NCBI GenBank assembly: GCA_964522845.1
Contig: CAZFZQ010000013.1
Coordinates: forward strand, 1-18,924
Length of the DNA: 18,924 nucleotides
Direction: 5' to 3'
Source of the DNA: CAZFZQ01 sp964522845
GTDB taxonomy: Bacteria > Patescibacteriota > Patescibacteriia > GCA-002772895
Below, in pieces: positions 1-9,073 of this stretch. The notes below the pieces were generated by a model. It did not search any database, was not told where the DNA came from, and worked only from the letters and a program-made list of their open reading frames with translations. Position 1 is the first letter of the stretch, and each line of letters begins with the position of its first letter. Both the position numbers and the translations under genes were made by a program.

Positions 1-55
1 GTAGAGCGCCGCGTTTGCAACGCGGAGGCGGCCGGTTCAAGCCCGGCAGGGTCCA
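1..55 (+). tRNA. tRNA-Ala (anticodon TGC), 5' end cut by the window edge
   Basis: This is the 3' three quarters of an alanine tRNA; the 5' acceptor strand and most of the D-arm lie outside the window. The anticodon stem pairs 9-13 (CCGCG) with 21-25 (CGCGG) around the loop TTTGCAA, which puts the anticodon TGC at 16-18. The T-stem pairs 31-35 with 43-47 around the loop TTCAAGC. The 3' acceptor strand is AGGGTCC (48-54) with discriminator A55. T52 falls at tRNA position 70, as expected for the G3:U70 identity pair of tRNA-Ala, although G3 itself cannot be seen. No CCA follows (the next bases are AAT), so it must be added after transcription. A hairpin terminator follows within a few bases. Confidence 0.93.
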
Positions 56-94
56 AATAAAAAATTTCTGGTTCGTCCAGGAATTTTTTATTTT
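39..94 (+). repeat. Direct repeat copy 1: tRNA-Ala tail plus terminator
   Basis: This 56-bp stretch recurs at 213-268 with one mismatch (G75 versus T249). The match begins inside the T-loop of the tRNA and ends just after the terminator. The flanks beyond both ends differ (position 38 versus 212, and 95 versus 269), so the repeat ends are sharp. Confidence 0.9.
59..94 (+). terminator. Terminator of tRNA-Ala (copy 1 of a duplicated terminator)
   Basis: The arm at 59-71 (six A, then TTTCTGG) pairs with 77-89 (CCAGGAA, then six T) around a 5-base loop. One U-G wobble interrupts the stem, and a T-rich tail follows to 95. It starts 4 bases after the tRNA discriminator base. The A-tract on one side and T-tract on the other would allow it to work in both directions. 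Confidence 0.8.
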
Positions 95-118
95 TGCCGG
101 GCTTGAACAAAAGGGTGG

Positions 119-140
119 TAGGGAAAAAGCTTTTTCCCTA
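119..140. repeat. 22-bp perfect palindrome
   Basis: The left half TAGGGAAAAAG (119-129) and right half CTTTTTCCCTA (130-140) are exact reverse complements with no spacer. It is the first of three hairpin-forming sequences between the two copies of the tRNA tail. Its role is unknown. Confidence 0.85.
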
Positions 141-157
141 CATGCTGAGGAAAGTTA

Positions 158-181
158 TTCGGAAACCCGAAGGTTTCCGAA
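158..181. repeat. 10-bp stem hairpin with a CGAA loop
   Basis: TTCGGAAACC (158-167) pairs exactly with GGTTTCCGAA (172-181) around a 4-base loop, CGAA. It lies 17 bases after the 119-140 palindrome. No T-tract follows on either strand, so it is not an ordinary terminator. Confidence 0.85.
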
Positions 182-187
182 AGCGCA

Positions 188-203
188 GTCCCGTCTGCGG
201 GAC
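188..203. repeat. 6-bp GC-rich stem hairpin with a TCTG loop
   Basis: GTCCCG (188-193) pairs with CGGGAC (198-203) around TCTG. It is the third consecutive hairpin and lies 9 bases before the second copy of the tRNA tail. No T-tract is next to it. Confidence 0.75.
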
Positions 204-212
204 GAGCAGTGA

Positions 213-268
213 AAGCCCGGCAGGGTCCAAATAAAAAATTTCTGGTTCTTCCAGGAATTTTTTATTTT
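213..268 (+). repeat. Direct repeat copy 2: tRNA-Ala tail remnant plus terminator
   Basis: This is the second copy of 39-94, 55 of 56 bases identical and 174 bp downstream. It holds the 3' half of the T-loop and T-stem, the acceptor 3' strand and the terminator, but no anticodon arm precedes it, so it cannot be a functional tRNA. Such a copy could come from integration at a tRNA 3' end (attL/attR-like) or from a local duplication. Confidence 0.88.
233..263. terminator. Bidirectional terminator (copy 2) for the giant surface-protein gene
   Basis: This is the same hairpin as at 59-89: six A plus TTTCTGG pairing with CCAGGAA plus six T. It lies 14 bases beyond the TAA stop of the minus-strand giant gene (278-280). 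Read on the minus strand it ends in a run of T, so it can serve as that gene's intrinsic terminator, with one C-A mismatch in the stem. Confidence 0.7.
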
Positions 269-277
269 AATATCTTC

Positions 278-3200
278 TTACCTCAGCTCAATGATGAAGG
301 TCAAGCTGTTCTCAGCCAATGTCTCTCCGGATTTGTAATCCTTGGCCGTGATTTTAATCGTGTAACTTCCTGCGGAAAGATTACCGGCCACAGCTTGAGT
401 AAAGGCTGCGCTATCTTTTTCCCCCGGCTTCATTACCCATTTTCCCGCTTTGGAGGATACAACTTTGCCGTCTTGATTTAACAATTCGCGCACCATCTTC
501 ACCGTCTGTTTGGCCAATGTCAGATTCTCGTAGGAAAACTTGAGCTTCAGATTGGCTGGGAGAACCACATTGGATTTAACCTTGGAAAGTACGGCGGCGT
601 CAAAACTTACAGCAGAATCCTGAAAAGCAACTTCGCCCAAGACAAAGTATTTCATCTTAAGTTTCTCTACCGTAATATCAAAACTATTGTCGGCCAAAGC
701 TTTGTTTTTGGAATCAAGGATTCTTACTTTAATGGTGTAGTTGCCCGGAGGAAGTTTTTTATCTATAGCTTCACTCACATCTTTCTTCAGCTCGGCTCCG
801 GCTTTCATGGTAACCGCGCCAGTTGTCCGTTTTACAACCTTTCCTTTGTCGTTCAATATTTCTCTATAAATTTTCACGACAAGCAATTTTTTGCCCTCAT
901 TTTTGTACCGATAGATGAACTTGAGGGGCTCGCCGGGCTGGAAGGAAGTGACCGCAACATTACTTATGGATAAGGACGAAGCGGGAGACGCTACCGCGAC
1001 AGAAGCCGCCACGCTCGCGGCCGGAGTAACTTCCGCGACAACGGCACCGGGGGAAACCGTAATATTAATTGTTTTTGCCTCGCTTTCAATTCCGCTTGAA
1101 TTCCTAAATTTCGCGTAAATTTTCTTCACGCCGTCGCCGGCTGATAAACCCAAAAACTTGCTCGCCACATATGGCCCCCAGGAAGCTCCGGTGAAATTAG
1201 CATCCTCCGACAGCATCATTTGGGCGACATTCTTGACATCAAAAATCAAAATGACAAGATTTGAAGCAACCGTAGTTTTTCCGCCGGAAGCCATAATCGG
1301 ATTTACGCCAAAACTTACAGTCGCGGGCTGTATTACCCCGCCGCCGCCCCCGCCATTACCGCCGCCAGTCTGACTTGCCACTTCATAACCGGTGGAAACC
1401 GAAGAGAGCACCGACTCTACTCCGCCGGTATCCGCGGATGTAACTTTATAATAATAGGTATAACCGGCTACCGCGCTATAATCCGTATAGCTGGTTCCTA
1501 AAATATTATCAGAAGTATTGAGCTGCGTATATGTCCCATTGGCGGAAGTTGAGCGATAAATTTCATATCCCAGAAGGTCCGCAAGCTCGCTTCCGCCCAA
1601 GTTAGTCGTCGGAGCTGTCCAAGAAACCACAAGAGCATTAGGATAATAATTATTTCTTGTAACCGTAAGCCCTGTTGGCTCGGATGGCGCCAAATCGTCG
1701 GACTGAACCAAAGGATTGAATGTTGATAAGTGCGAAGTAAAGCCGGTAAAATTAACCGTGGAAACATTGGACAAATTGCTTGTTGGCTCAACAAATTTTC
1801 CGGTTGAATCTTTATATACAACCGTTGTCGGGAGATGCTCCCAATTATCAGTACTGGTATCCCAGCTGCCAACTTTTACTTTTTCCACATTGGCGAGAGT
1901 CAAAGAAGAAAGCGAGCTTGTCAAATCCGCTGTTGAATAAGAGGACATAATCGCAATATCTTTATTCAAAATGGCTACGGAGCCGCCATTATTATTGAAA
2001 CTGGTAATCGTCTTGGCCTCGCCGGAAATCGGTTTTCCCGAGCTGCCGCCAACAACATTTGACGTTTCCTTTTCATTCAAAGTATAGCTGTTGGCGGAGG
2101 AAGCAATGGCCGTTTCCGTGGCGTTAATCTCTACGCCGGCGGAACTGTCAGACAAGGCGCCGCCCGCTTGAGGCGTAACGGCCTGCGAGGTAGAAACCGC
2201 GAGGTTTGATTTGGGCACAGTCAAGTTAATGTCTACCGATGACAGATTGGAGGTAGAAACAGAAACAAAGTTGGAATAAGATTTTTCAGTATAGCCATCA
2301 TACGAAGCGGAAACCTTCCAATCGCCGGCTATAACTTTCAGTGTATAAGTGCCATCGGAAGCGGTCGTGGCTGTAACCGTGCCGCCGCCCAATTTTGCGG
2401 CTTTAACCGCGGCGCCGGAGACAGCCGTACCAGCCACTGTAATCGAACCCGAAATATTTAAAGAAGCTGCGGCAACTGCTGTCGCGCTGTCAGCCAAAGC
2501 GCCATCAGCGCTTATGGTCACGCTTGAAGCCGTATCAATATACCCGTCTTTGTCCGCTTTCATTAAATATGTGCCAGCGGAAACCCTGGTGCTGTAATTG
2601 CCGCTGCTATCCGCCTTGACTTCAGCGGTCTCACCCGTGGAAGCATTCTCTAAATGGACTGTAGCGTCGGGAACCGCGGTTCCGCTCCCATCCTTCACTG
2701 TTCCGCTGACATATTTTATCGCCGGCAATTTCACGTTAATGGTTTCATCTCCGTCAACTTCAACTTTCCAAAGCCCGTTTACGGCCGTAGAGGTCGCCAT
2801 AATCGTTCCGGACTCACCATAAACATTCAGACCAGAAGCGGAAACGCCGGGAATATTTATTTTCATCAAATAGAAATTATTCGGGCTTGTGCTGGTTACA
2901 CTTCCTATTGTTACCGGATCAGCGCCGACATTATAAACAGGCAGAGAAAACGTGCTTGAAGCCACATTGCCAAATGATTCGGCTTTATCAATTTTCCCTC
3001 CGATTAAGCTGAATTCAACAGCCGCTTTGGGCGTGGTTGTGGTATTGCCATTCACGTCAATAATATTGATTGTCACCGTGCCTTTTTTCGGACTTAGAAG
3101 ATCCGTGGGTTCCGTTGTTACCGTGCCGGCTGAATTTACCACCACACTGCTGCTAAAAGCCGGCAAAAGTCCCATAGTCGGGGAGATGGCTTTCATTGTG

Positions 3201-3964
3201 TATGTCCCAGGCGGCAATTTAAATGTCGAACTTCCGTTTGTATCCGTCAAAGCCGCGTTTATATAAACGTCCCCGGCCGAAGTTGTGCCTTCTATGGTTA
3301 CCTGAACATTGGATAATTCTTCGTCATCAGCCGCGACATACGCGCTATCGCTATTTGTGTCAACAACAACGCTCTTTGTAATTGTTCCATAGTTCACCGA
3401 GGACGTGTCGGGTTCAAAATTTTTGCTGTCGGCGTTTGCGCCGCTAATGGTAATGGTTTTCGGCGTCAATGCTCCATATTGAGGCGTCATGGCCTGCACT
3501 TTCCAGGTACCATTGTTAACATACAAAGTATAGTTTCCGGTAGATGGATCGCTAAAATTTTCCGCGTGGCCGGAACCGTCGGTTCTGTAAGCATTAACAG
3601 GCGCGTTGCCAATCGGATTGGTACCGTCTGTCACCTTGCCGCTAATGGTATAAGACGGCTTGGAAATTGTCAGAGTCAAACTTGCGGCCGTCATAGAAGA
3701 TAAGGTTATGCCGGTAGATGAGCCATCAACAAACACTTTATCCGTGCCGGAAACACTTCTCACGGAGACAGAACGTTCCGCGCCGCCGGGCATACCGGGC
3801 ATTTCCGCGACAATTTTATAAGTTCCATAAGACAAATTTATAGAGCCTGTGCCGTCGGCGCTGGCATTTGTGTCCGCGCCCACGCCATTCATAGGAGAAT
3901 ATGCGTTAACATGAGCAAAACCAATGGCATTTCCCGATTCATCCTTGACTGTAAATTTAATTGT
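278..3964 (-). CDS. Giant multidomain surface protein, C-terminal part (5' end in assembly gap)
   Basis: This is the C-terminal 1,228 residues of a secreted repeat-rich protein whose N-terminal part is at 3976-9063. It reads directly into the N gap. Visible in order are several transthyretin/carboxypeptidase-regulatory-like beta-domains (about residues 1-75, 105-175, 212-280, 415-485 and 500-570, recognisable by G-x-V-x-D-x-x-G and D-G-x-Y motifs), a unique Ser/Thr-rich segment (590-755), a fibronectin type III domain (about 757-862, with LGYEIYRS and YYYKV), a poly-Gly linker (867-876), an Ig-like domain (880-970), an Ala/Val-rich linker, and two related C-terminal beta-domains (998-1100 and 1110-1228). 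No catalytic motif is seen. It ends in TFIIELR and stop, with no LPXTG motif, hydrophobic tail or charged anchor. A role in the cell envelope, adhesion or an S-layer is inferred from architecture alone. Confidence 0.88.
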   Translation of the reverse strand, partial: TIKFTVKDESGNAIGFAHVNAYSPMNGVGADTNASADGTGSINLSYGTYKIVAEMPGMPGGAERSVSVRSVSGTDKVFVDGSSTGITLSSMTAASLTLTISKPSYTISGKVTDGTNPIGNAPVNAYRTDGSGHAENFSDPSTGNYTLYVNNGTWKVQAMTPQYGALTPKTITISGANADSKNFEPDTSSVNYGTITKSVVVDTNSDSAYVAADDEELSNVQVTIEGTTSAGDVYINAALTDTNGSSTFKLPPGTYTMKAISPTMGLLPAFSSSVVVNSAGTVTTEPTDLLSPKKGTVTINIIDVNGNTTTTPKAAVEFSLIGGKIDKAESFGNVASSTFSLPVYNVGADPVTIGSVTSTSPNNFYLMKINIPGVSASGLNVYGESGTIMATSTAVNGLWKVEVDGDETINVKLPAIKYVSGTVKDGSGTAVPDATVHLENASTGETAEVKADSSGNYSTRVSAGTYLMKADKDGYIDTASSVTISADGALADSATAVAAASLNISGSITVAGTAVSGAAVKAAKLGGGTVTATTASDGTYTLKVIAGDWKVSASYDGYTEKSYSNFVSVSTSNLSSVDINLTVPKSNLAVSTSQAVTPQAGGALSDSSAGVEINATETAIASSANSYTLNEKETSNVVGGSSGKPISGEAKTITSFNNNGGSVAILNKDIAIMSSYSTADLTSSLSSLTLANVEKVKVGSWDTSTDNWEHLPTTVVYKDSTGKFVEPTSNLSNVSTVNFTGFTSHLSTFNPLVQSDDLAPSEPTGLTVTRNNYYPNALVVSWTAPTTNLGGSELADLLGYEIYRSTSANGTYTQLNTSDNILGTSYTDYSAVAGYTYYYKVTSADTGGVESVLSSVSTGYEVASQTGGGNGGGGGGVIQPATVSFGVNPIMASGGKTTVASNLVILIFDVKNVAQMMLSEDANFTGASWGPYVASKFLGLSAGDGVKKIYAKFRNSSGIESEAKTINITVSPGAVVAEVTPAASVAASVAVASPASSLSISNVAVTSFQPGEPLKFIYRYKNEGKKLLVVKIYREILNDKGKVVKRTTGAVTMKAGAELKKDVSEAIDKKLPPGNYTIKVRILDSKNKALADNSFDITVEKLKMKYFVLGEVAFQDSAVSFDAAVLSKVKSNVVLPANLKLKFSYENLTLAKQTVKMVRELLNQDGKVVSSKAGKWVMKPGEKDSAAFTQAVAGNLSAGSYTIKITAKDYKSGETLAENSLTFIIELR

Positions 3965-3965
3965 T

Positions 3966-3975
3966 NNNNNNNNNN
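3966..3975. other. Assembly gap of ten N inside the giant gene
   Basis: Ten N join two contigs. Upstream the minus-strand gene uses codon first bases at positions divisible by 3, while downstream it uses positions with remainder 1. The present gap length therefore breaks the frame. A true gap length with remainder 2 on division by 3 would restore one reading frame, because a single A (3965) on the downstream side completes a codon. The residues on either side (GVASAGK, then TIKFTVKDESG) read naturally as one beta-domain, so little may be missing. Confidence 0.95.
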
Positions 3976-6900
3976 TTTGCCGGCTGAAGCAACGCCGAAT
4001 GTTGCGGTCGAAGGATAGGCCGCGCAAGAGGCCGGACAGCCGGTTATCATAACTTGCTGGGGCTTGGGCATCATCCAGGCCGACTGGGTGGCTAAACCGC
4101 CCTTGCCGAAAATTTCCACAGACATTGATGGCTGAATGCCCACCATCCAAACGCCATTGGCATTCAATTTGATGCTATTGGAAGTGTTATTGGTTAAAGT
4201 TCCGTTCAGAGTCGTGGTGGCCATTCTAAACGCTCCCGGACCGCTGGCAAAAATATCCACCGCGTCAGCAGAAAATGTGCCGCTGATATTCAAGGTAACG
4301 GTAGCGCCCGACGAGGCATCGGTGACGGAAACATTTTGCGTGCAATTATTGCTGGCGCAAGCCGTGGCGCTCAAATTTAGAGGTATTGGAAATCCGGCGG
4401 TATAGCTCGTCGCTCCGACTTTAAAAAACTTTTCCACGCCAAGCATATAATTGCCGGCCACAAGATTTTGGAATTGGAACTCTCCGTCAGAGGCGGCATA
4501 AACACTATTAGCCGAAGAAGTTGATTGCGCGCCGGTCATAGGCGACATCAAGAAAACGTTCACGCCATTTAAACCGGTGGCATTCGCAAGCACTCGGCCT
4601 CTCACGTTCAAAGTTCCGGCGGCTGTCGTAAAAAACGAACCGGAAGACAAAGTTTCAATCACTGTGCCATCGGATTTTTTCGTTTCCACTGAAGCAGTGT
4701 TGCCGGAAGTGGTAATTTTTGTCACCGATGCCGAATTTATAATTTGAGCGATATCCAGCCGCAAATAATCATGTTGGTCGCCCGAGACGCAAGGGGATGT
4801 ATTATCTGTGCCGCAACGGGTCGCCACCGCTCCCAACATCACTCTCACAACCGGTGAAGTGCTATTTACTAACACGCCGTCGCTCGCCGCTCCGCCCGTT
4901 GTCCAGCCGGAGGGCAATGTCCCTTCGCTTCCAAACACCACGGTGCCCGGGCCGGGACCGTTGATATCATTATTCGGCGAACTGAATGAATCTTTTTTAG
5001 CGCCGGAGACATCCGTGCCCTCCGGAAAAGTAATATCAATATAGCCGGAGGCTGGAATTTGCTTGGAAATCGGGGCCTCTATCCCATAAATCGTGGAAGC
5101 GCCGGCCATGGGATTGAAGGGATATACCTTAACGCTGGGAATGTAGCCGATACCGGAATCAGTAAATGTTTTAATTGCCGTAGGCGGCGGACCGAACATT
5201 CCGCCTTGCACCATACTGCCGGAAGAATCCATCATCGGCCCCATCATTCCGCTACCGCTTCCAAAATTTCCGGTTGTGGCGCTGGATTGCGCCGTGGTTG
5301 TTGCCGCATTGCCGGATGTTGATAAACTATTGAAACTCACGTCTTTTACATTGCTGACTTTGATATTCATCAAAGTTGTGCCCGCGGAAAATCCGGAAAT
5401 CGACGGCAGGCCGTTAATCGCCGCGCTGCGCGTTACTGCGTCATAATTTATAGTCGCGGTCGCCGGCAAAGTTACCGTTGCCTGCGTAACACCCAAACTG
5501 TTCATAATCTTAACCGTGTAATTGCTTGGATTCAAAACACTGCTGGCATAATTGGAATCGCTGGCGGAAAGCGCGAGCATTGGTTTTGAAAATGTCACTT
5601 TCAGGGCAAATTCGTTAGCTTGCGCCGAATTTACCGTCGGAGACGATGTATCGCCGCCGGTAGTAGTAAAAGTCCTAAGCATGGCCTGGCTGCCAACCGT
5701 GACAGAATCCTGATCCAGCGCGTTTCCGGCCAAGTCCTGCACATCCGTCGTAACGCTGATTGTATAAGTTGAAGTGGCGGTCAGGGCATAAGTCGGAGAA
5801 AGAGTCGCGGCCCACTTATTGGCATCATAATTCAAACTGCCGGAAACAACTGTTGAACCAAGTTTTAAACTGACAGAACTGTCCGTCACCGTAGAAGGAT
5901 TAACTGCTTCTGAAAAAGTAATAATAATCGGCTTTATCGTGGAAATACCCGAAGCTCCGGAAGCGGGAATGGTTGAGTCAACACTCGGCGCCGCGCTATC
6001 AGTGGTTCCCCCGGTGTGAAAACCGGATTTATACATTATATTCGTCGCGTAACCGGATTGAGTTGAGTTGCCCAATGGGATGCCTTTGGACGAAGTAATG
6101 CTGCCAAGAACTTCAACACGATAGTCGCTATCAGAATCAAGAGCGGCGGACGGCGCAAGAATAACTATTTTATTGCTTGAATCCAGACTATTGGTTGTTG
6201 TTACCAATGCTTTGCCCTCGCTGGCGGTAAAAGCATTGGTAATTTTATATAATTTGACATTAGCTAAATTGCTTGAAGTATTTTGCATGGCTTCGGAAAA
6301 AGAAACAAAGGCCTTGCTATTTTTAGCAACATTGATTTGACCCGGAGTTGGCTGACTGCCAACAATAAATGGCGGAAAAGCGCTACCCGTGCCGTAATTT
6401 GCGCCAATCTCCCCGACGTTGGAAAACATCTGCCCGGCGGTTGAAAAAGATAAAACATACGTTCCGCCTCCGCCATTGCCGCTGACGGGATTGCCTACGG
6501 TATCCTTAACGGCCGGCGTTATAAACAATGTATAAGCCTGGCCGACAGCTAAGACCGCTGACGGCGTAAAACGCGCTTGTGTTGCCGATGGCGCGGTTAC
6601 GGCGCCGGCAATTTTTGTCACACTACCCGCTAAAGTTAAATATATATTAGAAGAAGCGTCAGCGGCATTAGTATCAATCACCGTGGTCCCGTCCATACTC
6701 TTACTGAAAGTAATATCCAATTCTTGCGGACTGCTGTCCGGTTTTTGCGTTGGGAAACTATTCATTCCCATCATTGGAAAACTGGAAATAACTTTCGGCA
6801 TATTAAAATCGCCGCCTCCCCCCATCATGCCGGAATAAAGTGTAATAGTTGAAAGCTGAACAAAGCCGGAAGCGGGAATATACGTAGAAATAGATTGATC

Positions 6901-9063
6901 CATATACCCATCTTTGGCGATTTTTATCTGCGCTCCGCCAGCCGGACCGACATTAGAAAAACTATAAGCGCCGTCACTGCCGGTTGTAGCCGCAAACTGC
7001 GTACCTTCAATCCAAACCGTTGCGCCTGAAACTGCGCTGCCGGAACTATCATTAACTTGTCCGCTTAAAGAGGCGCCGCCAAGATTACCGGAGACGATAG
7101 TAATGGTCAATGCCTTGCTTTGCTGAAGCGCTGAACTTGGAATGCCATCGGAGTCGTGGCTAAAAGTCACAGAATCATAAACCGGATCATTGGTAAAAAC
7201 CGATGTTTTTGGCGGGATGGCGGAATCAGAGGCCTGTAAATAATACTTAAAATACGCTTTTGCGCCAGCCCATGAATTAGTCGTCGTTGAACTAAATTTA
7301 TACCATCCAGAACCGATACTTATGCCATAAATCGGCGTTGAAGACGCGGGCGCGCAGGCTGTATCGGTCGTACAAAATATTAACCGGGTATTGCCGGCAG
7401 AAACTGTACCGCCATCGTCATAAATTCTGGCAACAATATTTAATGTAGCGTCCTTTGTGGCTCTGAAAACCGGGCCATGATTAATAGACGGCGCGCCATT
7501 GCCGGCTCCGCCATAAGAACCGCCCGAGGGAGTTTCCGTGCCGCCGGTCGTGCTATTTTGCGGCAAAGGCAATGCTCTTGTTACAAAATCATACGAGTTG
7601 TTTTGCGTATCAACACTATTGCCCATAGAAGCATCCGTGCCGCCAACCGCCATTGTTGCTAATGTTGAAGCATTAAACGCTTTGCGCTCGATGGACGTTC
7701 CGTCATTTCCCCCGCCCGATGCCGCTACGCCTTCGCAATCTCCGGCCACGCTATGCGCGCCCCAGCACACTCTGTCTATAACTGCCGTGGATGACGCGGT
7801 AGAAAAACTTAGATACGCGGCGCCATTCGGAACCAATCGCGCCAAAGTAGAAGTTGTATAAACGCCGTCAGCCGTGCTGGAGGATTGGGATGTAATCGGC
7901 GCCAAAAGCAAAAATTTATGCGCCGGCACCACGGTTATGGTCGGCATAATTGAAAGAGCCGCGTTAACATCGGCTGTACCGGCGGCATTAACCAAATGAA
8001 GCTTTAAGCCGGTAACACTGAAAGAGCCTTCCGAACGATTATAAATTTCTATAAATTCATCATCCGCGTCCGCGGCCGTTCCCATTTTAATTTCAGAAAT
8101 AACCAGAGGCATAAAACCGCTCAAAATCGGCGTCGCTCCGACCGAGCTGTTTGCCGTGCCCATATAACTCCTTACTAAATTAGTGACTGTAATTGTATCG
8201 GTCCCGGTAGAAACAATGATTGCGCCGCTCGCTGTTATGCGAACGGATTTATTGTCCGGCAGAACAATAACAGAAGTAATGGCGCTGTTGTCCCCGCCGT
8301 CAGCCGTACTTAATGTATAAGAAGCGCCGCCGCCGCTGATTGTTGAAGTTGTCTTTCCCGACATCATGTCCAAAGTATCATTAAAAGCAACGTCTATTGT
8401 TGTGGAATTTATAAAAGTAACATTAGAAACATTGAACATCGCGCCCGGGCCGCCGCTTCCCGAGCCACCCGCGGAAATGGCCTTGGTGCCGGTCAAAACA
8501 GTTGTAGCCGGAGGGGCTGCGGATGTCGTAATTCCATTGGCCGCCATATTCACCAAAACAGAATCCGGCGGAGCCCAGCCGGCCGCGGTTTTCAAAATTA
8601 CAAAAAAACTGGTCGGCATTCCGCCGGAAACAGCCGTAGTATTATTGGAACCAGTGGTAATCGTTGTTGCCGAACCGACATTCACCGTTGTCTGCTCGCC
8701 AGCCATTAAGTCGTTCATCGGATCATAAGAATTATTGCCGTTCGTATCCTTAAAAACGCGCAGAGCCGCGAGATGCCCCGCTAAAACTCCATTAGAAACC
8801 GCGCCGGCGGTGTTGTTAGCCACTGTGACCGCCACGCTGGACAAAGTTTCATCACCCACTAAAGTAAAGCGCAAAATCGGCATATCAAAGCTTGAGGCCG
8901 GAGCCGTCATTCCTCCCGAGGGAATCAAATCGTAAGGCCCTCCGGCGGTTACGGCCGCGCGCGCCGGAGCCGGAAATAAAATAGGCGCTCCAAAAAGCGA
9001 GAGCACCATGGCGCAAATTTGTACTACCGAAAGAATCTTCCTCATAGATGTTTTGTTTAACAT
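3976..9063 (-). CDS. Giant multidomain surface protein, N-terminal part (3' end in assembly gap)
   Basis: This is the first 1,696 residues of a secreted protein, continued at 278-3964. A signal peptide is clear: basic start MLNKTSMRK, a hydrophobic core, and probable cleavage after PAPARA (residue 36). After it come a beta-domain with an Asp/Asn calcium-like loop (DTNGNNSYDPMND, about 106-118), a lamin-tail domain (about 318-495, starting VISEIKMG with DEFIEIYN), a further beta-domain (525-658), a carboxypeptidase-regulatory-like domain (664-743), three or four SbsA-like Ig domains (about 755-877, 897-1010, 1025-1135 and 1140-1260, with ITFSEAVNPSTV and LAGNALD), a Met/Gly-rich linker (1272-1295), and another regulatory-like domain (1483-1555). 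Cysteines are few. Met7 is an alternative start, but Met1 is closer to a usable leader. The function is inferred to be cell-surface; no enzyme motif is seen. Confidence 0.88.
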
Positions 9064-9073
9064 AATTAATGTT

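Larger units (their letters stand above)
35..108. repeat. 13-bp inverted repeat of the tRNA T-arm around the terminator
   Basis: The T-arm segment GTTCAAGCCCGGC at 35-47 has an exact reverse complement, GCCGGGCTTGAAC, at 96-108, directly after the T-tail of the first terminator. The terminator hairpin sits nested between the two arms. In a read-through transcript the 96-108 segment could pair with the 3' half of the tRNA T-arm. Confidence 0.85.

Noticed and set aside
147..155. GAGGAAAGT resembles the start of the conserved RNase P RNA core.
   Set aside because: The following bases do not continue the conserved RNase P core, and the region is too short and lacks the other conserved segments.
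119..268. Closely spaced palindromes and a direct repeat as a possible CRISPR array.
   Set aside because: The palindromes differ from each other in sequence and length, there are only two direct-repeat copies, and no cas gene is present.
278..400. A cell-wall sorting signal or membrane anchor at the C-terminus of the giant protein.
   Set aside because: The last residues are a beta-strand ending TFIIELR; no LPXTG-type motif, hydrophobic helix or basic tail is present.
3889..4150. Open frames running through the N gap (out-of-frame tail at 3889-3965 and out-of-frame head at 3976-4150).
   Set aside because: They are created by the arbitrary ten-N length. The sequence beyond the gap in each case is the wrong frame of the giant gene and lacks its Ser/Thr/Gly beta-domain character.
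915..8935. Many plus-strand open frames of 60-120 codons opposite the giant gene.
   Set aside because: They are shadows of a GC-balanced, Ser/Thr/Ala-rich coding strand; none shows a domain, signal peptide or ribosome site.
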